Part shown: in pieces, positions 44,670-60,700 of the stretch
Layout: each line of letters starts with the position of its first letter
Position numbering within the stretch: position 1 is the stretch's first letter
Assembly (NCBI GenBank): GCA_030674185.1
Contig: CM060312.1
Coordinates: 32,647,813-32,711,812 of the forward strand
Origin: Monoplex corrugatus
Taxonomy: Eukaryota > Mollusca > Gastropoda > Littorinimorpha > Ranellidae
Length of the DNA stretch: 64,000 bases
Reading direction: 5' to 3'
Position numbers and translations under genes: made by a program
The notes under the pieces: generated by a model
What the model was told of the DNA's origin: nothing
What the model saw: only the letters and a program-made list of their open reading frames with translations
Databases searched by the model: none

Positions 44670-46870
44670 GAGATCGGTACCGCCTTCATAATGCTGGCCC
44701 TGAGGAAAGTTGCCTCACTCCTCTACAACTTAAGGGTTTAGGGACAGCCTTTGCCTTTTTTTGAGTCACGACTGAAGCTTTGTAATGAAATGTAAGGGCA
44801 TGTAACCAGAGGACACCAAACATTTGTCAGCATATAATTACGACTAAAAGGGTTAATAACTGACCATGAACAGTCACATATGAACAGTATGGGTTAATGT
44901 TTGCGAAGTGAAGCGCATTTATAAGGTGGGATGTCGGAGGGTGGATGGGAGGAAGTGATACAGGGAGAAGGACGGAAATGAAGTACTTGGCGAGGCTTCT
45001 TTCAACAGGAATCACAACAAAGGAGTTAGGAAAGTCATGTGACTTCCCAGATTTTCAGTTTTGTCTATTCATTGTCGCGAATAATGGATCGATTTCCTTG
45101 TTTTGAGATGCTTTGCAGGGCATTCATGTTTCAGTTTGCTCTAGAAGATATCACAGTGTGTAAGATTATATGACTTTTTGCATACCACACCAGTTAGTGT
45201 TTTATTTCGAAATGAAAACGTTATTTGACCATTTATTTCACATTTCAACTCAAGCCCGCTGATTATGGGTTTGATGTTAAGGTTTTACACTTCATTTAAA
45301 ACTGTTTCAAAGTGTTTCACACACAGCTTAAGTTTACGTTTTTGTGAAGGAAAAGATTTAGATTGAAAACGTTAAGGCACGGCAATAATATCTTATCTGA
45401 TTTACAACATGTCTGATATATTAACAAACTTTCCTTTGAAAAGCTAGTCACACTTTGTGTATGATTTGTGATCAGAGTGCTTTCATAAAATCAAATGAAA
45501 GCTGGTCAGACTTTTTGTATGGTTTGTGATTAAAGTGCTTTCATAAAGTCAAATGGCATTGTGTTAAGGTCCACAAAAGGCATTGTTTGGGCAGATGTTT
45601 GGCTAGTATTGGTAGAAATCTTGTCCGTCAGCTTTTTCCATAAACAGTACAGCGTGAGTGTGTGCGTGTGCGATTTAGGTTGCATACTACCGGTAACGCT
45701 TACTGGGTGGCGTGTCCCCACACGGTAAAGCTTGTGTGGGCGTGCCGATATTGCGTGATGTTACATAACCCATCACGACATGCTTAGCGTTTTCGATTTG
45801 CAACCTCATTCCAAGCATCGGATGCGGCTGTCAGAGAGTAATAAGAAAGGCCCTCCTCTCCTCTGCCTGCAACCAGACCCTCGGACCGGGGCTGGTATTG
45901 ATTTTGGCAACATGGCCTTGAGGGCAGATGTGCGCCACTAAATTTTCTCCCACTGTCCCTCCCTTTGGCAGTCTGCTTGCAGTTTTCTTCTTTTCGTTGT
46001 TGTTGTTGTTGTTTTTTCGGGGTGGGGTGGGGGGACGGCTAAAGATAGCGTGTGGACATTTGCAAATTGAATATATAGTTAATATCAATAATTAAAATCA
46101 GGGACAACCCCGTATATCCAACATTCCCTTCCCCCCTCCCTTCCCATTTTTTTTCACCCCAGGTTTGTTTGGCAGTTGACACAGATCATTCAGATTTAGT
46201 TGCTTGACACGAGCATTAAAGGTATTATTGTAGCATGTCATCATCTTCATTGTCGTCATCCTGTATTTTTTTTAATTTCTTTATTTATGTGTTATGAAGT
46301 TCTAGGGTGATTCTGTATTGCCAAAATTAGCTCCTCATATGAAAACAACCAGCGAAATCGGTGTTTGTATGTGTTGTAATGTTTCATTTATATTTATTTG
46401 TTCATATTTATGTATTTACTGACTGATTAATTTATATATGTTTACATTTTTAAAAATGAAAATGTAGCTGTAGGGCAGGGGAAATAAAGGCAGACAACTT
46501 GAACTTCTCGTTGGTGTCTCGACTCATGAGTCATGCTGCTCATTAAAGTTTTACAATGCCGTGCCCTTGTTCTGGTGTGTGTGCATATCCAATGAAGAAG
46601 CATCTCACCTCCCTTTGAAGTTACACTGACATCCGACTGGGACTCGCTCTGTTTCTGTCTGTCCTTGTTCTGGTTGCAGCCTGTTTGTGTGTGTTTGTCT
46701 GTCTGCCCCCCCCCCCCCCATTTTTTTTCGTTTTCTTTCGCTCTCCGCCCCCTCCTCCCCCCCCTTTTTTTTTTTTTTTTAGTTTTCTTTCTTAGAATTA
46801 AATAAGGGGCAGAGGGGGGTTAAAAATCAAATATTTGATCAGCACTCTCTTTTTAATTTTTGTGTTTGGG
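44670..46870. other. Stretch without a supported gene
   Basis: About 2.2 kb. It contains a 58-bp tandem duplication at 45443-45557, C-rich and T-rich runs at 46100-46180 and 46710-46790, and a Pro/Lys-coding minus-strand frame at 45831-46088 that is not convincing. Confidence 0.55.
45443..45557. repeat. 58-bp tandem duplication
   Basis: AGCTAGTCACACTTTGTGTA ... GTGCTTTCATAAAATCAAAT is repeated once as AGCTGGTCAGACTTTTTGTA ... GTGCTTTCATAAAGTCAAAT. Confidence 0.85.
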
Positions 46871-46874
46871 AGTG

Positions 46875-47266
46875 CTGCCTGCCTGTCTGTCTGTCTGTCT
46901 GTCTGCCTGTCTCCTGTCTGTCTGTCTGTCTGTCTGTCTTGTCACTATGTCAGTCAGCCTGTCCATCTTTGTCTCTCCCAGTGCCAGTAATTTGAGTTTG
47001 TGGATTGGCACATTATTGACAGCCCTCCTTTGCTTTGGTTGGAAGTTTAGCAAACTGGGTCTGTCTTTCAGTCCTCTGATGTCTTGTTGAAAAGAAAGAA
47101 AGATAATAAATCGTGAGTGATAAGCAGTAAAGTTGATAAATGTGTATATGATAATATTTACAGTTGCACACACACTTGTATACAAGCACCGTGCTATGTA
47201 CAGACTCTTTTGTTCAACCACATCACATACACATGCATGCACACACTGAAAAGTCTCAAACACAGT

Positions 47267-47353
<87 letters not shown>

Positions 47354-47435
47354 CACACACACACACACACACACACACCACACACACACACACCTCTCCA
47401 CACACACACTCTCTCTCACACACACCCTCCTCTCA

Positions 47436-47466
<31 letters not shown>

Positions 47467-47540
47467 CACAACACATACACACATACACATACACCACACA
47501 CACACACACACGTACCCACACACACACACACACACCGTTA
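46875..47540. repeat. (CTGT)n and (AC)n microsatellites
   Basis: (CTGT)n with CCTGT interruptions at 46880-46945, a short non-repetitive link with GAAAGAAAG at 47090, then AC with CTCTCCA and CCTCCTCTC interruptions at 47270-47540. Confidence 0.9.
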
Positions 47541-47924
47541 AGCTCATTTACTACAGCAATCATTGATGTGTCACCATTAGTCACGTGCGGTACAGAGAGT
47601 AGTAGTATTGACTGTGTAAACTGCCTCCGTTGTACTGGCTACGTATAGTATTCTTATAAACCGTGTTGCAAGATATTGATCTATAGATACAGTCACTGTG
47701 CAGAAAGTCTTGATGGGCAGAAACATTACCCTCCCCCCCCCCCCTTCTACTTGCACAGAACAGATTTGTTATTTTTCTTTGGGAATGAAAGCATTAGCAG
47801 TGACAGCATAGCGTGTAAGGCTGTTCGCTCCATAAACATCAAAGCAAAGTTTATGATTAGATTCCTTTGAGAACGCATCATAGCTTATCATGGTATTGTG
47901 TGTGTATATGTGTGTGTATGTGAA

Positions 47925-47983
<59 letters not shown>

Positions 47984-47991
47984 TGTGTGTA

Positions 47992-48043
<52 letters not shown>

Positions 48044-48182
48044 TGTGTGTGTGTGTGTGTGTGAATGTGTGTATGTATGTGAGTGTGTGTGTGCGTGCAT
48101 GAGAGGGAGGGAGGGAGAGAGAGAGGGAGAGAGAGAGTGTGTGTGTATGTGTGTGTGTGTGTGAGAGAGAGAGAGAGGAGAG

Positions 48183-48220
<38 letters not shown>

Positions 48221-48618
48221 TGTGTGTGTGTGAATGTGTGTGTATGTATGTGAGTGTGTGTGCGTGCATGAGAGGGAGGGAGGGAGAGAGAGAGGGAGAG
48301 AGAGAGAGAGGAGGGAGAGAGAGAGAGAGAGAGGAGAGAGAGGGAGAGAGAGAGAGGGAGAGAGAGAGTCCTATATCAATCAGAACAGCATTGATTGGCC
48401 ACCTCGTTCCTCTTTCATAAGACTAGCAGCAGTTGCAGTGGAGCCAGTAGTTCTGGGGGAACTGTCTGTAAACACACTCCAGCTGATCTATTTGCTGGTC
48501 GGAACATTCAGCTGAAAAGGGATTCAGTCTCGAGTGCACTGTAGACAAATGTGAGAAAGCTTGATGGTAAATAAGTAATGATATTGATCCAATGGGCTTC
48601 TGCACATAGAAGCCAGGC
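47540..48618. repeat. Diverged segmental duplicate, left copy
   Basis: Landmarks shared in order with 52951-53774: CATTAGTCACGTGC; GTAGTATTGACT; GAAAGCATT(A/G)GCA(G/A)TGACA; ACATCAAAGCAA(A/G)(G/A)TTTATGATT; ATTCCTT; TATCAATC; CAGCTGAAAAGG; AAGCTTGATGGTAAATAAGT; AGAAGCCAG. This copy holds about 470 bp of alternating GA/GT microsatellite at 47900-48370, where the right copy holds about 80 bp of (AC)n. Confidence 0.85.
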
Positions 48619-48673
48619 AAGTGCGGGAGTCTTCCTTTCCCAAAAGTGAGAATTATCCAATAAATGGTTAGAA

Positions 48674-48938
48674 CATGTCTATCATCATTATCATGTCCGC
48701 TGCCGCATGGCGTTGGTTGGTGATCATGGCCCTCCATACGAATCTATCCCTTGTCGCTGCAAGTACATCGCCCACCCTGTCTGTCCTCAGCCACTCTGCA
48801 AGTCCGTCCATTATTTTCTCCCTGGGTCTACCTGGTGCTCTTTTTCCCACCAGCTTTCTTGTTGTGACCAGGTGCTGAAATTTCTCGTGCCTCATAAAAT
48901 GTCCTATAAATGTTGCTTGTCTTTTCCTGATTAATGAA
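48674..48938 (-). mobile_element. LINE family B 3' tail, reverse orientation (copy 5)
   Basis: The minus strand reads RHEKFQHLVTTRKLVGKRAP, then GRPREKIMDGLAEWLRTDRV, GDVLAATRDRFVW and MITNQRHAAADM, ending in a (GAT)n-like tail at 48674. It is the only copy on the minus strand. Confidence 0.85.
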
Positions 48939-48939
48939 G

Positions 48940-49755
48940 AAGATCAGATGAAAAACATGCCTCTAATGATCAGTAACTCTATTCTTTGGTGTGGTACCAC
49001 TGCTTCTAATGGACTGATTTCCGTCTGTTGGGAAGGTCTGAAATACTGTTCAGAGCTGCTGGGCTACCTCCACTTTCAAGTCATAGAAACATACATAGAT
49101 TAGTTTAGTTTTTGTTTTTTTTAACTTGGGGGAACAGATCAAAGTCTGGGCACTGATAAAATAGCAAGAGTATGGCAGAGCCTGCCATTGATATGACATC
49201 TTAAGTGATGTTTCCATCACTGCTTTGTGACAGGATGCATTGTTTTGTAATATCAATGGCGTATTATTTGACAACGTTTTACGTTTCTTTTGGATTGCAG
49301 TCTTCATAATTTTGTCAGAAATATGAAGTTGTCTTTATCAACAGTTTTTCCATTGGAACGTGACACCGTCATACACCTTTGTTATCGTAGGCACATCATC
49401 TTTAAATTACTTGCTTTGATCTGTTCCCCCAAGGAGGGTATGTATAGATAATGAGAGAGGTTGGGAATTCGAGATACGTATAGATGTGGAGGAGATTGAG
49501 GACATTGAGAATGGGGCTAAAAGACGTATTATATAACCAAAAGACAGGCTGAGACAAGAGGAGAATATACATATTTATGAGTTATAAGTAAAGGATGTTG
49601 GGACTTGGGGATAATATGTGTAATTAAGGATTGAGGAAGGGAGAGTTACATGCGCATGTAAAGTAATGAAAGGAAGTCGGGACTTGGGGACAGTAAGTGA
49701 AACTTCGTTTCCAACAGGCACAGTTATCATTTTTTCCCTTGCTTTGGCTGACCAT
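48940..49755. other. Stretch without a supported gene
   Basis: Contains ATGTATAGATAATGAGAG and GATACGTATAGATG-like sequence at 49435-49485 and a repeated GGGACTTGGGGA motif at 49600 and 49679. These recall the start of the 58-64 kb minisatellites, but only loosely. Confidence 0.45.
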
Positions 49756-49756
49756 G

Positions 49757-49965
49757 ATGGAAAGCTGGAGGGAAAGAGAACACCAGGTAGACCCAGGGAG
49801 AAAATATTGGACGGACATGCAGGGTGGCTGAGGACAAAGAGGGTGGAAGATGTGCTTGCGGGACAAGGGATAGATGCATATGGAGGCCATGATCGCCAAC
49901 GCCATGATCGCCAACGCCATGATCGCCAACGCCATGCGCAGGGCACATGATGATGACAGTTATCA
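49757..49965 (+). mobile_element. LINE family B 3' tail, shortest copy, with a 15-bp triplication
   Basis: Starts at GAAAGCTGGAGGGAAAGAGA and runs GRPREKILDGHAGWLRTKRV to the end. The piece GATCGCCAACGCCAT is present three times in tandem at 49891-49935, giving repeated DRQRH in translation. Ends in TGATGATGA. Confidence 0.88.
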
Positions 49966-49969
49966 TTTA

Positions 49970-52379
<2,410 letters not shown>

Positions 52380-52390
<11 letters not shown>

Positions 52391-52440
52391 GCGCGCGCAC
52401 GCACACGCACACACACCATACGAACACACACACACATACG

Positions 52441-52509
<69 letters not shown>

Positions 52510-52950
52510 CACACACACACACACACACATTGTCTCTCTCTCTCTCTCACTCACTTACTCTCACTCACTCTCCACCCACACACCGTATTTCTCTCTTCCC
52601 CCTCTCGCACATTCTGTCTGTCTGTCTGTCGTCTGTCTCTGTCTCTATCAGCTTCCCTCTCTCCCTCTCAGTATCTGATATACACACGTCCCCCCCCCCC
52701 CTCTCTCTCTCTCTCTCTCTGTTTCTGTCTGTCTCTCTATCAGTTTCCCTCACTCCCTCTCAGTGTCTGATATGCACACGTCCCCCCTCCCCCCCCCCAC
52801 TTCTCTCTCCTTGACTCTCTTCCCCTCCCCGTAGTCCTCACACACACACAGATACACGCGCGCGCGCGCGCACACACATTCTCATAGTCTCCATCACTGT
52901 CGCTGGTGCGCGCATACACACCACACACCACACATCACACACGCACTGGT
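52380..52950. repeat. (AC)n and (CT)n/(CTGT)n compound block with a duplicated segment
   Basis: AC at 52385-52530, then CT-rich. GTATCTGATATACACACGTC and GTGTCTGATATGCACACGTC, each preceded by CTCCCTCTCA, lie near 52670-52690 and 52763-52782, so this is a ~93-bp duplication. CGCG alternation lies at 52856-52870. Confidence 0.85.
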
Positions 52951-53321
52951 GAGCTTAGTGACAGCAACAATCACCGATGCATCACTATTAGTCACGTGCA
53001 GTACAGATAGTAGTATTGACTATGTAAACCTGCCTTCGCAGTACTGACTGCATAAACTTCTCTCACTAACCATTTTACAAGGTAATATTGACCTTCGCCT
53101 TCGCATATACTACATACATACACTCTCCTGTGCAGAGAGCTTGAAAAATTTTCCCCTCACCCACACAGAACGCCTTTTTTTGTTTGTTTTGTTTTTTGTT
53201 GGGACTTGAAAGCATTGGCAATGACAGAAGTGCGTGTAAGGAAGGATATTCGGCCCGAAAACATCAAAGCAAGATTTATGATTGGATTCCTTCGGGAAAC
53301 TATCGGTACATACATGCACAC

Positions 53322-53399
<78 letters not shown>

Positions 53400-53774
53400 A
53401 CACACATCATCTTCTGTCTGTCTGTCTGTCTCTCTCTCTCTAAGCGTGCTTCTCTTGATAGAGAGGAATTGGTGTCAGACGCATAGAGCGAACCCTTTAT
53501 CAATCCGAAGTTGATGGCCGCCTCATTCTTTTTTTTCACCGGGTAACTTAACTGTAGTAGCGTAAGAAGCAGTAGGTGAGTTCTTTGGGAATTTGGTCTG
53601 TGAACACTCCGATTTTTCTAGTGCAGTACCAGAAGCATCCAGCCAGCTGAAAAGGAAGTCGTCTGGCGTACACTGATATAATATACATACAAAAGCGAGA
53701 AAGCTTGATGGTAAATAAGTAATGACGCAGAGTGAGAAGGCTGCTACTACTGCACAGAGAAGCCAGTCTGGAGC
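52951..53774. repeat. Diverged segmental duplicate, right copy
   Basis: Same landmarks and order as 47540-48618. This copy has (AC)n at 53320-53400 followed by (CTGT)n. A 26-bp stretch ending AAGCTTGATGGTAAATAAGT plus AATGA is identical in both copies (near 48553 and 53696). Confidence 0.85.
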
Positions 53775-53779
53775 TGGAA

Positions 53780-54299
53780 TCACGTTTTCTCATGAAAGCC
53801 CATCGTTGTTGTCGTCACCACCCAAGCTGTAGTAACTACAGTATCACCTTTTTCACACAGACAAAGTAGCCTACTGTTTGAAATCAATAGCTCAGTCACA
53901 AGAATCATTGACATCAGTAGCTCATTTACTTATGTTTTTATGTATCAAATCAATATGGGAAGTTGCAGGGGGGGGGGAGAGAGAGAGAGGGTGGGTACTT
54001 TCATTTCTACCGAGAGTGTCAGTGTGTGTTTGTGTGTGTGTGTGTAATGAAGAGAGAGAGAAGAGAGAGAGAGAGAGAGGGGGGGGCACTTAAGTATTAA
54101 AGCTTCTCGTTTCTTCTGAGAGCTCTTTTGCGTACACATAAGTGCATGGGCAATATCAGTCAGAACACTGAAAGATCTCAGAATGCTGGTCGACATGTGT
54201 CCCGTACACATTATTTGTTAGTGTTCAGTCTGCATTGCTGAGAGAAAGGGTTGCCTCAAAACACACCCATGTTTTTGCAGTGCAAGAGTTCAGGGCGGG

Positions 54300-54300
<1 letters not shown>
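53780..54300. other. Stretch without a supported gene; (GA)n and G runs
   Basis: Contains GGGGGG and (GA)n blocks at 53968-54080 and GT at 54020-54045. Nothing else was recognised. Confidence 0.5.
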
Positions 54301-55140
<840 letters not shown>

Positions 55141-55229
55141 TTTGCATTTAATTTGTGCTCATATTTAAAAAAAATTTCTTTCCCATCTTATGTGCCACTT
55201 CAACAGCTACAGAAGCTGGGACAATTGAA

Positions 55230-56195
55230 TTTTATGATGCACTGATGTTGGTGGAGGTGATAATCATGATGTTATAGAAATTCCATCAGTGATCAAGACT
55301 GCATGAAGGGCTGTGCTCTACACTTAATGTCATATTATATCCTGGTATCAACCAGGCCTGAGAGATAGGTATCTGCAGTTTTAGTCAGGAGATTTGATCA
55401 GCTCTTTTTTTGGTCAGCAAATTTGATCACTTAGTGGTGCATTTGGAACTGGATGAGACTTATGTGGTGCCAGTCTTCCCAATGAGCACATAGCACTCGT
55501 AACTTTGGATAGCCCCCCCTCCTTCCCCCTGTGGGTATGCCAGGGGCTCTTTCAGTACAAATAGAATCCCCACATTCTAGAAATTCTGTACTAGAAATGT
55601 CCTTTTCTGTCACTCTCTTTATTTCTACCTTGTTCCTTTGCTTTCGGTCATTTCTTCCTATCATTTTCTGCCTTGCTTGTCCATTCGCCTGTATGTGTTT
55701 GATAAAGTCTTACATATTTTTTTTATTTGGATTGATAATTGGGTACATGTCTTAAGTGTATTTTTGGCTCTGGAAAGGTGAGATATGTGGAAGCAATTTT
55801 AGGTAATTTATGCCTGTTTTTTGTGTGTATGTTTTGGTGTCCTTAGGAGTGCTTATGTTTGTATTCAGGTGTGTTTTTTAAATCCCCTGTGTGATAAATT
55901 GAACGGGGTGCTCAGCGCCAGGGGCATGACCTTAGATTATGTGCGCAGATGCATTGATATGTGTACTTAATTTTCTTTTCTTTTTTTTTCCTGTTGAAGT
56001 TTTGTATGTTTTGAAGTGGTTATAGCCCTAATATGGCCCTGTGCTGTCGGCTGGGCTTTAAACAACAATAAGGAATAACGAAGTCTGGGTAGAAGCTGGT
56101 TTGGACTGAAAAGTCCTACAATGATTTTACAGGACTGATGGGATTCGAACCACAACCTTCCAGTCCATTGTGCTAACCAATGCACCATGGTGACT
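55230..56195 (-). mobile_element. SINE family 3 copy, split by an insertion
   Basis: The left part (55230-55512) aligns with 28110-28380 in the same order. The right part (56081-56195) aligns with 28370-28512 and holds the B box as GGATTCGAACC-like, read on minus as GGTTCGAATCC. Between them lies family 4. Both copies lie on the minus strand. Confidence 0.8.
55513..56080 (+). mobile_element. Family 4 element inserted in SINE family 3
   Basis: 568 bp from CCCCCCTCCTTCCCCCTGTG to GGCTGGGCTTTAAACAACAA plus TAAGGAATAACG. The flanks AACTTTGGATAG (55501-55512) and AAGTCTGGGTAG (56081-56092) are a likely decayed target-site duplication. The unsplit SINE at 28370 has AACTCTGGATA only once. No conserved reading frame. 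Confidence 0.8.
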
Positions 56196-56199
56196 GGTT

Positions 56200-56890
56200 C
56201 TTCTTCCTTCAAAGCATCGTCCTCGTCCCTTACTTTCTGTTTCAACTTGTTCTTTCTTGTGTTCTGGCTTCTCTTCCTCAGTTCCTGTTCCTCTTTTTTC
56301 TTCTTGCTTCTTTTTCTTTTCCTCCCATCTTTCTTCCCTTTTTTTTCCTTCTTCTTTTCTGCGCCCTTCTCTCCATTCAGTCTATATTTGGTTATATCTG
56401 TATAATTAAATCAGGACTGCAGGAAATGTGAAGTCAAATGAAGCACTGCTCCAAAGCCACGAGCCTAATATGTAGACCACAAAGTAGGTGCCTCTCTCTA
56501 AAGAGTCTCTTCTTCCTAAACCAACACTTCTCGCCCGCCTTTCTCCACGTACAATTTGCTGGAACTGGCTGGCCTATTTGTGGTATTTTTATTTTATTTT
56601 ATTGTCTGTCAACCCGGGGGAAAAAGTATTGATCATCAATGGGTTTGGCAGTTCGCCACAATCTTCCTGAGCCAGTCTGCCTGGCTGTATGGGCGGTCTT
56701 TTATGATCTGTGTAGGAAAGAACGTCACGTCTCTCTTTTGCCAGCAGTCTATCTGCCGTTATGAACCTGATGTCAGTAGCTGGGAAAGAAGATAGTCTTT
56801 TGTCTCTGTGCTATAAAGCTTTTCTTTGTTGCTTAGTCTTTTGTCTGAATGCTTTAAAGCTTTGTGTGTTTTTTGTTTGTGTGTGTGTGT

Positions 56891-56937
<47 letters not shown>

Positions 56938-57985
56938 ACTCTCTCTGTCTTGAGATCTTCTGTCTGGATGTGTGATTAAGGATATCATTTTATTTTGTTT
57001 TTGTTTTGTGATTACTGTAGGTTGGGAAGTCACTGCTGGGTGTTATTTTACAAGACTTAATGCCATTCCTATCAGCCGGAATTGTGATTTGAGCAGAGGC
57101 CTGTTTTTAAGATGTTGTTCTTTAACTTCGCCTGTTTACAGCAGTTTTTAAGAATGTCACATTTCAAGATAGGTGTGTGCCATTCAGGTAGAGCAGGATT
57201 AGAAAGACATTAAGATGTGTAGGCATACATACAGCTCACATTCTGTTGGTGCACACATTCGCTCAAGCAACACAATGCAGCCTACACATGTAAATGTATG
57301 CACGCCCACCTCTGCACTTGGAGACCGTGAATTCAAGTAAACAGGCGTATCGGGGATTTATAATTTATAAATGTGCAGCTCAGGCAGACAAAGAAGAAAG
57401 ATAAATGGAAAGAGCAAACTGATAGACACACCGACATAATACGCGCTTGTGTCTGTTCTTTTTTTCTGTCACACTCACACGCAGAAATTTCTTTCTTCTC
57501 TTTTTTCCCCCCCTTTTGTTCTTCCCCACCCCTTCTTTCTCTCACTGTTAATAATCTTTAAAACACCTTTCTCCATCCTCCATCACCCCCTACCCCCAAT
57601 TTTCGAGAGCTCTCTCAAAACTGGAATAAAAATTGCAGTGACCCACGCTACGCAACAAAAGAGCGAGATAAGTAACAGTTATTAGAAACCGGCCGCCTCA
57701 CCCCCCCCCCCCCCCCCCCCCCAACTTTCACCGCTGTCTCTCTCGCTCACTCTTCTGTCTCTCACACTGAGAGACCTGAATGGGATTGTTGGCTTCCGCC
57801 ATTGTGAGGGGCACTTGGGGCAAATTACCGGTGATCCTGTGTGACAAAATGAGAGCACTAGAGCTTTCACCCTGACCGGCAGCTGTAGGCTATATTGATG
57901 TGCTTGTTGACCTGTCTCTCACACACAGCTGGGCTGCCATTTCTTTGAGTGAAGGGGAATTGAGAAGTGTTCTTTAGGTGTGTTT
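56200..57985. other. Stretch without a supported gene
   Basis: T-rich 56180-56400, (GT)n then (CT)n at 56875-56945, C run at 57704-57722. Frames of 60-88 codons here have no recognised motif. Confidence 0.5.
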
Positions 57986-57989
57986 TAGA

Positions 57990-59300
57990 TAATGTACATT
58001 AAGGGAAAAGCAGTAGAAGCCTACTGTGTACATACGGTAAGGTTATTGTTACAGGTGTTTGGTAGGGGTGAAGGATACGTACTGAGGTTAGGTGAAGAGG
58101 ATACGTGTATATTAGGAGAGAAGGGTTCAGCTGCAGGAGGATGGATAGGACTAGAGGGTATGTGTAAATGATGAAAGATGGCTGGGATTCGAGGATATAC
58201 GAAATGTTGATGGGAGGATAGGACTAGTACTAGTTGGTTCTATTTCTTATTGAAAATATATGTAGATTGGAGAGAAAGGGTTGGACTAGATAATATGTGT
58301 GCAGTATAGATCTATTAGAATAATAGAACTAAAGGATTAGGGAAGGAAGATCAGATTTGAGACAGGGCTGAGGGAAATGCAATAGGTAAGAATAGGATTG
58401 GGATTAGGGGATTGTAGATAGAGGAGGAAGGCATGACAGGGGTATTTGTCAGTAGAGGACTAGAGTGGGACTGGAGATGTTAGTAAGTAAAGACTGGTGG
58501 GACTGGTGAATATTGGTAAATAGAATGAGTAGGGTGCAACTGGTGGATATTTGTAAGTAGAGAAGAAGGGTGTAGATAGAGGAGTAGGATATGGTGGGAC
58601 TGGTAAATATTGGTAAATAGAATGAGTAGGGTGCAACTGGTGGATATTTGTAAATAGAAAAATAGGATGTAGACAGAGGAGTAGGATGGGACAAGGGGAT
58701 GATTTTTGTGTAAATGGAGGATAATTTATCTGTTAATGGAGGAGTAGCATGGAACTGGGGAATATGTCTAGAGGAGTAGGGTGTGACAGGGATATCTTTA
58801 TAAATGGAAGAGTGGGATGGGACTGGGAAATATTTGTAAAAGGAGTAGTATGGGACATGGGGATAATTGCCTGTGAATAGAAGAGTAGGGTGAGCCAGGG
58901 GTATCTTTGTAAATGGAAAAGTGGGATGGGACTGGGAAATATTTGTAAATGGAAGATAATTATCCGTAAATGGAGGAGTAGCATGGAACTGGGAGGACTA
59001 AGATGGAACATGGGAATCTTTGTAACTGGAGAAGTAGGTTTGGACAGGGGAATCTTTATAAATGGAGGAATGGAAGTGGACAGAAGGATATTTGTAAATA
59101 GAGGGATGAGGGGGGAGTGGGTTGTATATAATTAATAAATAAAGGAGGACTGCGGGACTGGGGGATATACTATTTACAGATGGTGAAAGAGAGTAAAACT
59201 AGAAATATTTGTAGATCTATAGAGGAAAAGGGTGAGATGGGGAATACAGTCTATAGATAGAGGAGAAGGATTGAACTGGGGGATATATAATTTATAGGTG
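57990..59300. repeat. Degenerate G-rich minisatellite, ancestral-looking part
   Basis: Irregular units around GGAGTAG(G)ATGGGACTGGGGA and ATATTTGTAAATAGA. An exact duplication of about 110 bp lies near 58490-58640 (ACTGGT(G/A)AATATTGGTAAATAGA with GTGCAACTGGTGGATATTTG twice). Shares the GTGGGACTGG core with the better-ordered arrays to its right. Confidence 0.75.
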
Positions 59301-60700
59301 ATAGAGGAGGTTGGGACTGGTGAATGTCCGTCGATAGAGAAAGAGAGTGGAACAGGTGCAAATTGAGGAGGGTGGGACTGGTGAATGTCTGTCGATAGAG
59401 AAAGAGTAGAACAAGTGGAAATAGAGGAGGGTGGGACTGGTGAATTCTGTCGATAGAGAAAGAGAGTGGAACAGGTGGAAATAGAGGAGGGTGGGACTGG
59501 TGAATTCTGTCGATAGAGAAAGAGAGTGGAACAGGTGGAAATAGAGGAGGGTGGGACTGGTGAATCTCTGTAGATAGAGAAAGAGAGTGGAACAGGTGGA
59601 AAAGGAGGGTGGGACTGATGAATCTCTGTAGACAGAGAAGAGAGTGGAACAGGTGGAAATAGAGGAGGGTGGGACTGTTGAATCTCTTTAGAAGAGATAG
59701 AGAGTGGAACAGGTGGTAGAGGAGGGTGGGACTGGTGAATTCTGTCGATAGAGAAAGAGAGTGGAACAGGTGGAAATAGAGGAGGGTGGGACTGGTGAAT
59801 CTCTTTAGATAGAGAAAGAGAGTGGAACAGGTGGAAATAGAGGAGGGTGGGACTGATGAATCTCTGTAGACAGAGAAGAGAGTGGAACAGGTGGAAATAG
59901 AGGAGGGTGGGACTGGTGAATCTCTGTAGACAGAGAAAGAGAGTGGAACAGGTGGAAATAGAGGAAGGTGGGACTGGTGAATCTCTTTAGAAAGAGATAG
60001 AGAGTGGAACAGGTGGAAATAGAGGAAGGTGGGACTGGTGAATCTCTTTAGAAAGAGATAGAGAGTGGAACAGGTGGAAATAGAGGAGGGTGGGACTGGT
60101 GAATCTCTTTAGAAAGAGATAGAGAGTGGAACAGGTGGAAATAGAGGAAGGTGGGACTGGTGAATCTCTTTAGAAAGAGATAGAGAGTGGAACAGGTGGA
60201 AATAGAGGAGGGTGGGACTGGTGAATCTCTGTCGTTAGAGAAAGAGAGTGGAACAGGTGGTAGAGGAGGGTGGGACTGGTGAATGTCTGTAGATACAGAA
60301 AGAGAGTGGAACAGGTGGAAATAGAGGAGGGTGGGACTGTTGAATCTCTGTCGATAGAGAAAGAGAGTGGAACAGGTGGTAGAGGAGGGTGGGACTGGTG
60401 AATCTCTGTCGTTAGAGAAAGAGAGTGGAACAGGTGGGAATAGAGGAAGGTGGGACTGGTGGATATCTCTAGATAGAGAAAGAGAGTGGAACAGGTGGAA
60501 ATAGAGGAGGGTGGGACTGATGAATCTCTGTCGATAGAGAAAGAGAGTGGAACAGGTGGAAATAGAGGAGGGTGGGTTTGGTGGATATCTCTAGATATAG
60601 AGAAAGAGAGTGGAACAAGTGGAAATATAGGAAAGTGGGACTGGTGGATGTCTGTAGATAGAGAAAGAGAGTGGAACAGGTGGAAATAGAGGAGGGTGGG
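59300..60700. repeat. ~60-bp G/A-rich minisatellite, about 23 copies
   Basis: The unit is GTGGGACTGGTGAATCTCTG, TAGATAGAGAAAGAGAGTGG, AACAGGTGGAAATAGAGGAG plus G. Many units lack the AAATA step or differ by TCTCTTTAGAAAGAGATAG. Open frames of up to 350 codons across it are artefacts. Confidence 0.92.
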
